From positions 2,246,391-2,310,390 of the forward strand of contig CAJINV010000004.1 in NCBI GenBank assembly GCA_905178155.1: 64,000 nucleotides of DNA, in the 5' to 3' direction. The position numbers were made by a program, and so were the translations under genes. The stretch comes from Amoebophrya sp. A120 (Eukaryota > Sar > Dinophyceae > Syndiniales > Amoebophryaceae). Below, piece by piece: positions 1-10,421 of the stretch; positions within the stretch are counted from its first letter, which is position 1; each line of letters opens with the position of its first letter. The notes under the pieces are model-generated. The model was not told the DNA's origin. It made no database searches and saw nothing but the letters and a program-made list of their open reading frames with translations.

Positions 1-151
1 GCCGAGAGGCAGTTTCTCATGCGGAAAAAGCATGGTAAAGATCTCACAGAATCTGTGACGCCAGGGCATGCATCACAGACCTCGCGCGTCATGCAAAACG
101 TGCATGACAAACGTTGCACTTATCTAGAACCACACATATTTGCAATGCATA
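1..151. mobile_element. Introner, family A, right part
   Basis: The right arm ends in ATATTTGCAATGCATA at 151 and is followed by GAAGA, the presumed right copy of the target duplication. The internal GCATGACAAA and CATCACAGAC words match other family A elements. The left end is outside the window. Confidence 0.75.
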
Positions 152-1515
152 GAAGAAGCTGCAATTCCGCCACTGCCTGGTGCTCTTCGGCTCGTTGGGC
201 GGCTTGGAAGCGGTCATGAAAGACGACTTGTTCACGAAAATTGAGTATCCTGTGCAAAAGTATCGTACTCGTATTGCAATGACGCATTACAAATCTCTTT
301 CTAAAGGTAGATCCGCATTACAAATTAAATTGCTCATGCTGAGGAAATTTGTAATGCATAATTTATACGAGTACGATATTTTTGCAGTTCATATTGAGAA
401 GGAGTACCAAATTGCCCACCCGGCGAAACGCGGGGAGAACAAGAAGAATCACGTGTGCGGGAATCCCCGGATGATCTGTATCAATCGCGTAGTAAAAACG
501 TCCTCCCCAGCACAAATTTTGCAAGAAAAAACTGTTTCACTGTGAACTTGTGATGCAGAGAACGAAACACCAAAGCGTTTGTCTCGCTACACCTGCAACA
601 CAATGGATTTTTAAGTGTGTTTTCCCTTGGGAAGCGCGCATGGCAAATTTTCGGTGTCAGGTGTAGCAAACTTGTGACGCAGATTCTGCAAAATCATCAC
701 AGTGAAACAGTTTTTTCGTGGGATAACAAACGCCCCACAGTCAATCCTTGAGAAGTCGAAATGTAGAAGTGTGCAACACAATCACAAAGAACTACCAGAA
801 GTTTATTTTTGGGAGCCAAAACGCATGACAAGTTCCTTTCTGCAGGTGCAGCGTAGCCAGGAGAGCCGCATCGCAAAGCCATCAGCTGGCACTGTTTTAT
901 AAATACGGCATCTCGACGTCAAAATCAGAAACATCACGAAAAGAAAGCCTCTCGTAAGGAGGATAGATACCTACGCATGACAAGTCTCTTTTTGTAGGTT
1001 GATGCAAAAATTCTGCATGACAACGCTGGTGAGGTGGGGGCGTTTTTACGCCGGATAACCTGCCACCACTACTTGAACACCTGTCCCTTTCAAACTTCGC
1101 GAACGATCCGAGCAGAGGAGGCACTGTTGATCACGTTAGCAAACTACGCATCGCAAATATCGATTTGGGTCTCCTGCGAAAACAAGTTGTCAGACACTTG
1201 TCATGCAATTTTTGCATAATTTGGTGCAAGATGAAATGTGGATGCACGACACAAAGCATGATAACAAATCCTCCGGCGGAGGCCTGTTCATCATACCCAG
1301 TGGTCCCCACGGGAAGCACCTCCCCGGGGGAAGCACCTCCCTCTCGTAGAGGAGGTAACCGCTGCGCATCTTTCTTTTAGGCAATGCAAATTGATTTTGC
1401 CTGTCCTCCTTCGAAGAAAACAATCCACATCTTAATTTCGTAAAATAGTTATTTTTCCGGACCCAGATCGATATTTGCATTGGATACAACTTTAGACCGC
1501 TTCTTGGACAAGTGA
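1..1515 (+). CDS. SPOUT-domain RNA methyltransferase (SPOUT1/C9orf114-like), 3' end
   Basis: Only the C-terminal 90 residues are in the window. Exons are 157-245, 399-478, 1063-1144 and 1492-1515, separated by introners. The joined sequence reads FRHCLVLFGSLGGLEAVM, then YLNTCPFQTSRTIRAEEALL, then ITLANLDRFLDK and stop. The motif around RTIRxEEA with a preceding YLNxCP matches the end of the SPOUT (TrmD-like knotted fold) methyltransferase family represented by human SPOUT1; this is recognised from family memory, not by search. Members use S-adenosylmethionine and act on RNA. The frame is continuous across four introner removals, which is itself support. The N-terminal part lies upstream of the window. 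Confidence is good for the fold and moderate for the exact subfamily. Confidence 0.7.
246..393. mobile_element. Introner, family G (148 bp)
   Basis: The left arm TATCCTGTGCAAAAGTATCG pairs with a right arm reading ACGAGTACGATATTTTTGCA near 366-385. The 5-bp duplication TTGAG lies at 241-245 and 394-398. Removal joins ...AAA ATT GAG to AAG GAG in the SPOUT gene. It is among the shortest introners here. Confidence 0.85.
479..1057. mobile_element. Introner, family C, enlarged by nested insertion (579 bp)
   Basis: The left arm contains AGTAAAAACGTCCTCCCCAG and the right arm GGTGGGGGCGTTTTTACGCC. Flanking repeats are ATCTG (474-478) and ACCTG (1058-1062), matching at 4 of 5. Its unusual length is partly explained by a second element inside it at 517-725. 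Removal joins MIC to HHYLNTCP in the SPOUT gene. Confidence 0.75.
517..725. mobile_element. Introner-like element, family D, nested inside a family C element
   Basis: A 23-bp inverted repeat (AAGAAAAAACTGTTTCACTG..., 523-545, against 697-719) ends on the right in TTTTTTCGTGGGATA. The 5-bp repeat ACAAA flanks it exactly (512-516 and 726-730), although the outer left bases have decayed. Confidence 0.7.
1145..1486. mobile_element. Introner, family A variant, diverged (342 bp)
   Basis: The left arm TACGCATCGCAAATATCGAT matches the right arm ATCGATATTTGCATTGGATA in inverted orientation. Flanking repeats are CAAAC and CAACT, only 3 of 5 identical. Removal gives ANLDRFLDK and stop for the SPOUT gene. 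A 15-bp direct repeat (GGGAAGCACCTCCCC type, about 1309-1341) lies inside. Confidence 0.7.
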
Positions 1516-2600
1516 TTTTGTTTCGTCTGTTGGCGGAACCTCTCCATTGGGGATGACGGAAGCCGTGCAAAAATACTTACCACAGCATCAGTTCTCGGCT
1601 GGTCGCGCCCGAAATCGGACGAAAAACGTCTTTAGTAAAATGCTGTTGCACAGTTTGATGGACAAAAACTTCTCGCAAAATGACCAAGAAGTTCTTGTGC
1701 TGGGCCTCGCGTGGCGTTCCGAGACAAAAGGATGTTCTGCTCCCGGGCTAGCGCACGTGTCTGTCTTTCGGCGGGTGGGGTGCTCTGTTCTCATCGTGGA
1801 AACGCCAGGGCTCATCTTTTTTTTTTTGTGCTTTTCCAAAGTTCGAGATCATGATGAAGCGAAGAGAAGCTGCTCCGAAAACTCATTTTTATCGGTTTTT
1901 TTAATCCCCGCTCTCCTGTGATACTGGTTCTCTGATAAATACCTAAAATTTACTGTTCGTATTTTCGAGAAAAGAAAAACCTCGTGTTCGGAAGTGACTG
2001 AAGGTCGGTTTTTTTATTTTCATATTCAAGCGAAGAAATTCGAATTCCAATTTCGGTTGAAACAGAAAAACAAAAGTCACAGCCTGAGGGCTTCGTGTTC
2101 GTGATCATAATTTTTATGCCAGAGCACTGAAGGTTTTCGAAAAGAAAAAGACATGCAGATTGTGTGAGTGAGTAGTAGTAACAGGAAAAATAATACACTT
2201 TGACGATGTAATGCCCTTACGGTTGTTGTAAGTATGTTGAAAAGCTTTCCACCAACGACTTATTTCCATCCCATCACGCAGGGCGATGTAAAAAAGCGAC
2301 CCCTTGTAGGAATTTTTCGTAAAGAAGTAGAAAACAAGTAGGCATAGTATGCCGGAAATGGAAGTTAGTACCAAGGAATAAACTTGAAATAAGCCGAGGA
2401 CTTCCCTCGAAGACGACCACCCCGCCAAGTTGTGAAGCTAAAGTGTACAACAACCCAGGTTACTCAGCAGAGCAATTTTTTCCCGACCACCAGGATAGGT
2501 GCTTACAACAGAACTCCTGATTATAGATTGTCATTTCCAGCACATCAGCATCGTTTCTCGTTTTCTGTGGAACATCAAAACTACCCCAGCAGAATCAATC
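1516..2600. other. Intergenic region, SPOUT gene to ISCA1
   Basis: I see no gene here. ORFs are short and unsupported. A poly-T run lies near 1818-1827 and T/A-rich stretches occur at 1920-2060. It presumably holds the 3' end of the SPOUT transcript and the promoter and 5' leader of ISCA1, but I could not identify either. Confidence 0.5.
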
Positions 2601-4230
2601 ATGAGCGCCGTCGTCGGCACAAGCGTCCAGGCAGCGGCGCGACGAGTCCTCGGGCGACACGGCGCTGCGACATCGTCTCTGGTGACAGTTGGAACTGCGG
2701 GGACAAGCAGCTCTTCGTCCAGTAGTAGAGTCCGTCCTCAAGAACACGTCGCAGCCTGGTCGGCTATTGAAAACTTTTTTTCCAGAAACTACAACCCTAG
2801 AAGTTGTAGTACAACTAGTACCGCGACTAGTTGTACAAGAACCTCCTCCTCGGCCGTGGTCCACCAGCAAGAATGTTGTTCGACTGTCGTCCCCGCAGCG
2901 ACAGGCCCAGTTTCGCGGCTTTATTTCACCCCACCTACTAGAACTGGCACGACGACGAGAACCGCGACGACAAGGGCTTCGAGTTCTCGCAGCTTCGCCT
3001 CGAGTTCTAGCGAGGACCCCTGCTCCTTTGTTAATGTAGTTCCCCCAGTTGTATTAGCTGCTGCTCAGGAAGCTCATCCTATACATGAAGCTCATAATAG
3101 AACACTAGTTCGGCAGGAGCTCCTTCAGTGCGCGCTTTCTTGGGAACGAGACAGGTTAAAAACTAGGAGGGGGGTGATGAGTAGCGGCAGCAGACCCTTC
3201 TCAACAACAACGAGCACAACAACACCCCTTGCTGCGGGAGCTCCTCCGGCCGCGGCTCCATCACCTTCAGGTAGAAGTTCCGCGGGGCCCGCGCTCGGCG
3301 GCGGCGGTTCGTCGTCTACTTCCATGAAGAAAAAGCAGATTATGACGGTCACAGACAAGGCCAGCGAGCGGATCGGCGAGTTGATGGAACTCGACGCCAC
3401 CTGCAAGGGCATTCGGATCTCCCTGCGACAGCGAGGCTGCAGCGGCATGAGCTACGTCATGGACTTTCAAAAAGTACTTGTATATTCATGGTGATCTTTT
3501 TAAACCTGATGCACGACGGATGGATCAGGAGGCTGATGTGTTTCTGTTTTAGTATTACGCTGATGAAACTACAGGGAATTTCCGAACTTGCGAACCTGTA
3601 CTAGAGATATGATTTTTACTAGCTGCTGGCGCGTGCGCGGCGCTGCGGGACGGCAATAATTCAAGTTGAAGTAGAATCCGAACAAGTGCAGATGAAAATG
3701 CATTACACAATTCATGACAAATTCCATCCTGAACAATAAAGAAGTACACGACACCACAGGACGCCCCTGGGAAGTTTGACGAGGTGATCGACTTCAGTGA
3801 CGCTCTCGGCCGCGCCGGGCGGGTGGTGGTGGACGGAAAGGCGGTGCTTTTTTTGGTCGGAACGGAGATGGACTACGTGGAGGTCGAAATGGGGTCGGAA
3901 TTTGTCTTCAACAATCCCATATCAAATGCAAAAATGTCTGGGTCTGGAAGATTGGAACTTGTGATGCATGTTGCGCATCATACAAAAATCTGTGTTGCGT
4001 GACTTGCAAAAGGTGCCCATTTCTGGCCATGCTGAGTGGGCATTTCTCATGCAGAACAGGCATCACAGAGGGGCTACAGGTCCTGTGATGCTAGGCCCTG
4101 CATTCCAGACTTAGTGCAGGTTAGAGAAACTGCATGAGAAATATCGGAATCTTCCAGACCCAGACATTTTTGCATTTGATATCCCAACCAAAAGTCCAGT
4201 TGCGGCTGCGGGCAGAGCTTCAATGTGTAG
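2601..4230 (+). CDS. ISCA1: Iron-sulfur cluster assembly protein ISCA1 (A-type carrier)
   Basis: A-type carrier of the mitochondrial late ISC machinery, used for 4Fe-4S cluster biogenesis. Exons are 2601-3473, 3760-3919 and 4187-4230 (358 aa). The first intron is GT-AG and the second is a family A introner. The fold occupies the last third: ITVTDKA-like start, RQRGCSGMSY (first ligand Cys), LVGTEMDYVE, FVFNNPNQKSSCGCGQSFNV (last two Cys). The junction AAC AAT CCC AAC, made by removing the introner plus one TCCCA copy, restores the invariant NNPN and the CGCG motif. The N-terminal 230 residues are Ser/Thr/Ala-rich and longer than usual; the start MSAVVGTSVQAAARRVLGRH resembles a mitochondrial targeting peptide. 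The start is the first ATG in this frame after the upstream leader. ISCA1 is preferred over ISCA2 because of GTEMDYVE...EFVFNNPN. Confidence 0.93.
3920..4181. mobile_element. Introner, family A (262 bp), in ISCA1
   Basis: The arms are perfect over the outer bases: TATCAAATGCAAAAATGTCT on the left, with its inverse ending in GCATTTGATA. The duplication TCCCA is exact (3915-3919 and 4182-4186). None of the boundary placements allowed by the repeat gives GT-AG. Because the ISCA1 C-terminus is so conserved, this element is the best proof in the window that element plus one repeat copy is removed. Confidence 0.95.
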
Positions 4231-4422
4231 GAGTAGACCTAGACCTACGTGCAGCAGCAGTAGCACGACGAAGACGACTGACTGCTGGGGCCGGACGTTG
4301 AGGACAAAGTTGTGTACAACGTTAGTAGTGCGAGCAGGAGGACTCAGCTCCACCCCTTCCGTCGCCCCCGATTACTTACCCGCGGTCGCCGACTTTTATT
4401 TACCCGCGGGCTTCGTGTAAGC

Positions 4423-4443
4423 AAGTAAGTAAGTAAGTAAGTA
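4423..4443. repeat. AAGT microsatellite
   Basis: About five tandem copies of AAGT just downstream of the ISCA1 stop codon. Each copy contains a GTAAGT donor-like word. Confidence 0.8.
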
Positions 4444-4683
4444 CCTAGTTGTCTTCGGGCAGCGCAGCTACTCAGCCTACTGGAGTTTCATCACCCAAGA
4501 TGGACCGACATCGCACGACATCGGGAGCACCACGGGAAGGCCGCGTCGCGTGCGTCGTGGGGCGCTTTTCTCCTGCGGGGACAGAGATCCTCGGTTGAGG
4601 AGGTGGTGAAGTAGAGAAAATCGGGTGAGCAGGCGACGGCACTGCACGTGTGTCAGCAGAAGTGTCGGAAGTCCTACACGCTC

Positions 4684-4965
4684 GGGGTCCAGTACCTCCC
4701 TGAAAATGATTTTAGTATCTTGATGCCCCCTTCAGTTCTTCACCCCGCCCACGACGGACCTGCTGGATGGTCACAGCGAGCACGATGTTGACCCTATAAA
4801 CGTAGGAACAGCGATCGCGATTATATTCATGTTGTAGTAGACTGTCTGGTGGTGTGGGCTAGTAGTGCTGCGACAGAAGATGAACAAACGACAAGGATTT
4901 AAATTGAATTCTCTTCACCTAATACGGTCACACGAGGACGATACGACGCCGACAGTTCACACAGG
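4684..4965. repeat. Dispersed repeat, copy 1
   Basis: Similar in sequence and order to 10389-10738. Shared blocks include CTACACGCTCGGG, GGTCACAGCGAGCAC, GGAACAGCGATCGCGAT and GGTCACACGAGGACGATAC. Copy 2 overlaps the 3' end of the 772-aa coding sequence, so this copy may be a decayed gene-end duplicate or a retro-copy. Confidence 0.7.
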
Positions 4966-5547
4966 ACAATACGACTTTCGTTTTGCTTCGCAAAACGAAA
5001 AGCGCAGCGATTGATTGCCGTATCGCCTGACCGGTGGCGGAGTTCATAACGTTCCCCAGTTGTACGGTGGAAGAGGATAAATCTATCGCGATCTAAAGAC
5101 TATGCTGTTCGCTCGTCTCGCTCTTTTAGCTGCCGTGAGTGTCGAGTGTGAGATGTCGCGTAGTCGGAACTGTCCCCTGCACGGAGTGAAATTGTGTCCG
5201 TAAAAACATGAGGATGATCGTAATTTTGTGTAAAACGATAGTCACAACAAGACCTTGTTTGCCATCGTTGAAGCCTGCTCCTGAGGGCTTCCGAGAGTCA
5301 AAATGTCAAAATCCTTTGTGCGATTTGAACACGACGTTTTCGATAAAATGAAAATTCCAGATCGAGCATCGACGACGTGATCGTGTCGTTAGATTTCTTT
5401 GTTATTTTGTATCGTAACTGTGTTTATTATTACGCGAAGAGTTGTGACGACTAAGTGCGACTATGGACACACGATTTTGCCAAACAGGTCGCGCAAGTCC
5501 CCCAAGAGCATCATCAATCGTGAAAATTTAGGTTTTTATGTGCGTAA

Positions 5548-5632
5548 CCCTTGGTTGGAGGAAAGCGTAAAGTGACGTCACCCTTGGTCGTTGTAAGAAA
5601 ACGTAAATTGACGTCACCCTTGGTTGGAGGAA
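5548..5632. repeat. Imperfect tandem repeat, about 36 bp units
   Basis: Units of the form CCTTGG...GTAAAnTGACGTCAC occur two and a third times. Each full unit ends in the palindrome TGACGTCA, which is also a CRE-like site. No function can be assigned. Confidence 0.7.
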
Positions 5633-5787
5633 GAGCAAATTAGTATCCTCTCGGACAGTACGACCACGCCCAGCCCTTCGCTCCTGCAACAGAACGACTG
5701 CGACGTGCAGCCTATGTGGTTCCGCAGGTGGCCGTGGCACGAGCGGCTGGTTACTGCTTAGTAGGGAGACAACATGAACATAATCTC

Positions 5788-6138
5788 CACCGCTGCAGCT
5801 AATAATATTCCACCCGAGGATGGTCCTCTGTGTGGTCTTCTCGGCGAGGAGGTCGACACATCTCCTTCTCCTTTTTAGTAGGAAGACAACTACACGGCAC
5901 ACTTCTGTGTCTCCTTAGTAGCCGACACATCTTCGCGGCGTTACTTAGTAGGAAGACAACTACATCAACACCTCCTTCTCCACCGGTGCAGCTAATCTGG
6001 TAACCAAAGCGTGCGCGGTAGGCTTCGCGCTGATTGGGGCGGTTCGCACGCATTTGGTTACCAATATCGCCCTCCGGGCGCGACCTCAATATTCCACCCG
6101 AGGATGGTCCTCTGTGTCTTCTCGGCGAGGAGGTCGAC
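5788..6138. repeat. Local segmental duplication
   Basis: The block from CTCCACC through AATATTCCACCCGAGGATGG to GAGGTCGAC at 5788-5858 recurs at 5978-6138. The second copy is split by about 90 extra bases (5997-6087). It lies directly before the likely start of the 772-aa gene. Confidence 0.8.
5998..6063. mobile_element. Palindromic 66-bp insertion (MITE-like)
   Basis: The left arm TGGTAACCAAAGCGTGCG (5998-6015) is inverted as CGCACGCATTTGGTTACCA (6045-6063). It is absent from the other copy of the surrounding duplication. The arms are unrelated to the introner families. Confidence 0.6.
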
Positions 6139-9100
6139 GGCAACGTTCTTTCCCCGCACTGCCGGGGGCACCAGCTGCACCGCAGTCGTTGTTGCACGGC
6201 GCTTCTGTAGTTCACTCCTTCTTTTCTTGTTCCTCGGAACTACGCAGAAGGTGCTACTGTTTACCAGAGCGACCACTACTTTCCGGGACGAAGGAAGTAC
6301 AAGTAGCCGAAGCGACGCGCAGGCCGGCAAGAAAACGACAACCACCACGAGGACACACGACGAACACGAAGAGCAGAAGCTGCCAAGAACTCGTGGGCGG
6401 CCCACAACAGCCCCGGTGGCCGATGACTTTTTTGACGATGATGTTCGTGCAGGCGACGAGAAAAACGTGAAAACTCGTGCGCGTGCAAGTTCTTACACAA
6501 CTTATCTGCACGGAGATGCCGTCTTCGACATCGAAGAATATGCATTGCAAATATGTCTGGGTCTGGAACAATGATGCGAACTTGTCATGCGCATTTCAAA
6601 TCGCACGAAGAATCTGTCATGCGCGGACAGCAAAAGTGGCCGACTTTGATGTGTCACCGAAATAAGAGGGGAAGGATCAGGCATTGAGATACCTTCTCAA
6701 GACCTGTAATGCCAGGGCCTCCAACATGCGGACATTTTGTGTCACGGGAAAACAGCATGACAAACTTCTACGGTCTTCCAGACCCACACATATTTGCATT
6801 TGATAAAGAAAGCAGGACACCCATCAAGCATGCCGCTACGCCAGCAGCGTCCGGGCGCGCCGCTCTTGAAGTTGGAGCAGCAGGTACTGGAGGCATAGAA
6901 GATGCTTATCAAAGGCAAAAATGTCTGGGTCTGGAAACTTGTGATGCAAGGAAGGGAATATTCAATATTGAGCACACTGTAATGCGCAGCACCCCAGCAT
7001 GACAAGTTTTTCCGTGGTTCAGAGTTGCGTACCCCGCATGAGAAGCTGCGTTTTTGCATGACAGACAAGAGGACCTCTTCGCGGGCACGCAATACAGAGT
7101 TTAGAGTCATGCCAGACTAGCATGACAAATCTCGCAATCTCCCAGACCCAGACATATTTGCAGTTCATAATGCTCCAGGAAGAACAACCTCCGCCGTGGA
7201 CGAGGAAGGGGAAGATGAGATTCTCGAAAAGCGTGCTGATGAAGGTGCCGACGTCCTCACGTCTGAGCACCCGGAACATGATGCGCAGCAAGAAGCGAAG
7301 CCGGAGATGATGAAGCAAGAGCGGTCTGCTCTACTTGAGGGCGAACGTGTAGTTGTTAAAAACACCCAGCATCACCATCCGAATCTCCGGGGCGGTAGAC
7401 CTGCAAGTAGTGGTAGCAGCTTAGCAACATCGTCAAGGGCGGAGGTCACATCAAGTTCTATGGTAGCGCTACAAGAGGTAGTAGTGCGGCAGATTGATGA
7501 AGAAAAATCTTCTTTCCTGAATTCAACGGCGTCATCAAAATCGTCGGCAGAAGGTGAAAAAAGCGATGAACTTTTTAAGTCGTCGGACTTTGTGCAAAAG
7601 ACTGCTGGATCCGTCGTGAACACCCGCTTGAGCAGCTCCGGAGAGACGACCAAGATGAAAGCAAAAGAAAAAGAACAGCTACTACACCAAGAAAAACAAC
7701 AGCAGCGTACAACGGTGCAAGTCGGAGACCTGCTAGGATGTGTGTGCAGTGCGGGAGGACCTTCGTTCTCTTTGCCCGAGGCCTTCCTCCGCCATAATCC
7801 GTGGGCGCGTGTTGAACCGGTTTGCAAGCCGCCGGCCTTCTGCCCCATATTTGGGCGACCCTACTACGTCCCGTGGAACGCTCCAGTCTCCCTCGTGGAC
7901 CAGTTTGGCAAAAGCGCAGGGTTATTGAAAGCCGCGAAAGATAACAATGGCCTGTTCACGTCGCTCAACAGTCTACTATCACGATATCTCCTCGGACTAG
8001 AAGAAGAACCCCCGAGAACGGGCGGCCGCTCGCCTGGTGGTGTTGAAGCCGCCGCACAATCATCCCCGAGAAATAAAGTAGCAACTACCTGGCGACAACG
8101 CGCGCAGGCGCTGGTCGAGGCCGCGCAGTCTCGAATCTTCTCGACTCCTACAGATGTCGTGGACGGACATGTGGAGCAGTTATTTCGAGAGCTTGATGCG
8201 GAGTTCGACGCGGAAGTATCAAATGCAAAAATGTCTGGGTCTGGAAGGATGCAAGGTTTGTCATGCACGGTTTGCATGACTCCTGATGTCTGCGATGCAT
8301 GCCCTAGCATCACAGATCTTGTGAGGGCTTTCTGATGGTGCCTATACCGTATGAGAAATGCCCTCTCGCCGGGGCCAAAACCAGACCTCTTTTGCTGTTC
8401 ATGCAATACAGATTTTTGGATAATGCAGACGCAGCATGACAAGTTGCATTCTTCCAGACCCAGACATTTTTACAGTTGATAGGAAGAGGGGTTAGACGAT
8501 GGACTCGACGTGGTTGACCCGAGGCTGCTTGAAAACCCCCCGCCCGGAGCTTTGGTCAGCCCGGTTGCCGCGGTCTTTGACTTGGACGAGGTGGATTCCG
8601 ACGGGAGGGGAACGGGGCTGCGTGGCCGCTGGGACTCGCCGACCAACGCGGACCCGTTTCTGCTCCGCTTCACTCCAGACCTCGACGTCCCGCACTCGCA
8701 CTACAGAATGTCCAGAGTCACGCAGTTCTCGGAGTTGTTCCCGCACGACGTCTACCAAGTGCAAAAATGTCTGGGTCTGGAAGAATGCAACTTGTGATGC
8801 TGCATTTGGATTCCAAGAAAATTTGTATTGCATGAGTACCAAAGGGAATGCAGTTTTTGCTACGGCGCTGAGAAGACATTTGTCATGCGGAATAGGCACC
8901 AAGAAGGCCTCAAAACATCTGTATTGCTAGGGTATGCATCACAGACATCATGGCTCATGCAAAACGTGCATGACAAGTGTCAGAATCTTCCAGACCCAGA
9001 CATTTTTACAGTTGATAACGTCGCACAGCGCACCCCCAGAAGATCACCTCCCGCCGCGGAACAAGCGGACCCTGGAAAAGGAAATTTGCATTCCCGTAGA

Positions 9101-10421
9101 GATAATAAATCGAAGCATCGAAGCATGCTTGACGTATCATTTTCAAGTGATATTACGGCATATGGTGACGTTTTTGTGTATTTTTTATTGCAAGGAAAAA
9201 TCCCCCCGTCCCATATCAAAACGAAATTTCTGATGCTGGATTTGTGTACACAGACCAGCTGCAGGAAGGCACTCTTGCGGCCAGATCCCCAGGCTAGGTA
9301 GGGGCGTATGAGTCTAGTTCTTCAGCATGGCAGACGGCTCCCCTTTAAGCCCGCCAGCGTGGCAAATCGCTTCCCTAATGGGGCGGAAGCTTCTGCCCTT
9401 GTCGTCTTCCAAGACACACTTGATTTGTGGCCTCAAATCAGGAGCACAAATTTTCGGAAACATAGGTTTTCAATATGGGGAGGGGGGATTTTCCATTTTG
9501 ATACTTTTCCAGTATTATTTCCGCATGGGATTTTGCGACTTCTGCAGATCGAGCTGTCTTCGAGGCGCCGCCACGGCTTCACAACATGTGCTATCCCACG
9601 AAAAGAGTGTAGTTTCACTGTAAGGATTTTGCAAGTTGTTTTGCATGAGAAGTTTGATGTTCTACATGGCGAAGAAAATTTGCCATGCGAGGTTGTTCCT
9701 AAGGGAAATAAACACAACTATAGAATCAATTCCCTGTCTTGCATGTGTAGTAGCACGACAAACACTTCTATAGATGCATTACAAGTTTACCCTGAAGTAA
9801 CAGTTTTTTCCTGCGATATGTGTGTTGAGTCGTGTATTCTGTACATGTACGAATACGTGACCGGGGGGGACGCGCCGGAAGACAAGAAAACAGATGATCC
9901 TGCCTATCAAAAAGAAAAATCCCCCTCCCCCATATCGAAAACGAAATTTGTGATGCAGTATTTGAGTACAGTCTGACTCATGATCAGTATTCTTGATCAT
10001 GCTTACAGTACACAAATTGTCTTGCTGGAGAGGACTGCAGACCCATATCAAGCCTGAGGAGAGAGGCTTTGACTTAGGCGCTTAGCATGAAAAGCGTCCG
10101 TGATGTTGGCTCAACAGCATGACAAACCGGCTCCATAATGGGACGGAAGCTGCTGCCCTTGTCTTCTTGCAACACAAACGTGATTTGTGACCTCAAATCA
10201 GTAACACAAATTTTCGAAAGCCTACCTCTTCAATATGGGGAGGGGGGATTTTTCCTTGCGATACTGCCATGGTGCGCGCGCTCCTCCGGGTACATGGAGC
10301 GCTCGTGCGGTACGCCGAAGATCCTGAGTCTCCCGGCGCCGTCTCCAAAGTGGGGTTTTTTGGCGACCCAGACGCTGTGGCGGCAGTTCTACACGCTCGG
10401 GAGCCAGGAGCAGCTCCCTGA
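6104..10421 (+). CDS. Unknown protein, 772 aa, seven introners
   Basis: Exons: 6104-6538, 6811-6906, 7175-8216, 8487-8752, 9023-9185, 9509-9591, 9824-9904 and 10269-10421. They total 2319 nt with no internal stop. All seven introns are introners; no classical intron is needed. The start is the ATG after the palindromic insertion; an in-frame upstream start is possible. Near residues 25-50 is a hydrophobic stretch (FCSSLLLFLFLG), a possible signal anchor. Then come charged, Ser-rich low-complexity sequence and an ordered-looking Pro/Cys segment (PWARVEPVCKPPAFCPIFGR, about 7800-7860). The tail ends GFFGDPDAVAAVLHAREPGA-AP. I recognise no family. Continuity of the frame over seven junctions makes the model reliable even though the function is unknown. 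Confidence 0.8.
6539..6805. mobile_element. Introner, family A (267 bp)
   Basis: Left end TATGCATTGCAAATATGTCT, right end GCATTTGATA. The duplication AAGAA is exact (6534-6538, 6806-6810). Lies in the 772-aa gene; removal joins DIEE to SRTPIK. Confidence 0.92.
6907..7169. mobile_element. Introner, family A (263 bp)
   Basis: Left end TATCAAAGGCAAAAATGTCT, right end GCAGTTCATA. The duplication ATGCT is exact (6902-6906, 7170-7174). Only a 96-nt exon separates it from the previous introner. Confidence 0.92.
8217..8481. mobile_element. Introner, family A (265 bp)
   Basis: Left end TATCAAATGCAAAAATG, right end ACAGTTGATA. The duplication GGAAG is exact (8212-8216, 8482-8486). Its interior reads as the reverse complement of the element at 8753-9017, so the two sit in opposite orientations in the same gene. 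Confidence 0.92.
8753..9017. mobile_element. Introner, family A (265 bp)
   Basis: Left end TACCAAGTGCAAAAATGTCT, right end ACAGTTGATA. The duplication ACGTC is exact (8748-8752, 9018-9022). Removal joins FPHDV to AQRTP. Confidence 0.92.
9186..9503. mobile_element. Introner, family B (318 bp)
   Basis: Left end TATTGCAAGGAAAAATCCCC, right end TTTTCCATTTTGATA. Flanks TTTTT and CTTTT match at 4 of 5. Removal joins VYF to SSIIS in the 772-aa gene. Confidence 0.8.
9592..9818. mobile_element. Introner, family D (227 bp)
   Basis: The left end TATCCCACGAAAAGAGTG is a diverged inverse of the right end CAGTTTTTTCCTGCGATA. Flanks TGTGC and TGTGT match at 4 of 5. Removal joins NMC to VESC. Confidence 0.75.
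9905..10263. mobile_element. Introner, family B (359 bp)
   Basis: Left end TATCAAAAAGAAAAATCCCC, right end TTTTTCCTTGCGATA. The duplication CTGCC is exact (9900-9904, 10264-10268). Removal joins DDPA to MVRALL. Confidence 0.9.

Larger units (their letters stand above)
4231..6103. other. Intergenic region with repeats, ISCA1 to the 772-aa gene
   Basis: No gene recognised. It contains a GTAA/AAGT microsatellite (4423-4443), one copy of a dispersed repeat (4684-4965), 36-bp tandem units (5548-5632) and a local duplication with a palindromic insertion (5788-6138). The last part may be the 5' leader of the next gene. Confidence 0.5.

Noticed and set aside
2499-2600. Upstream extension of the ISCA1 reading frame
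   Set aside because: It has no ATG; the first in-frame ATG is at 2601.
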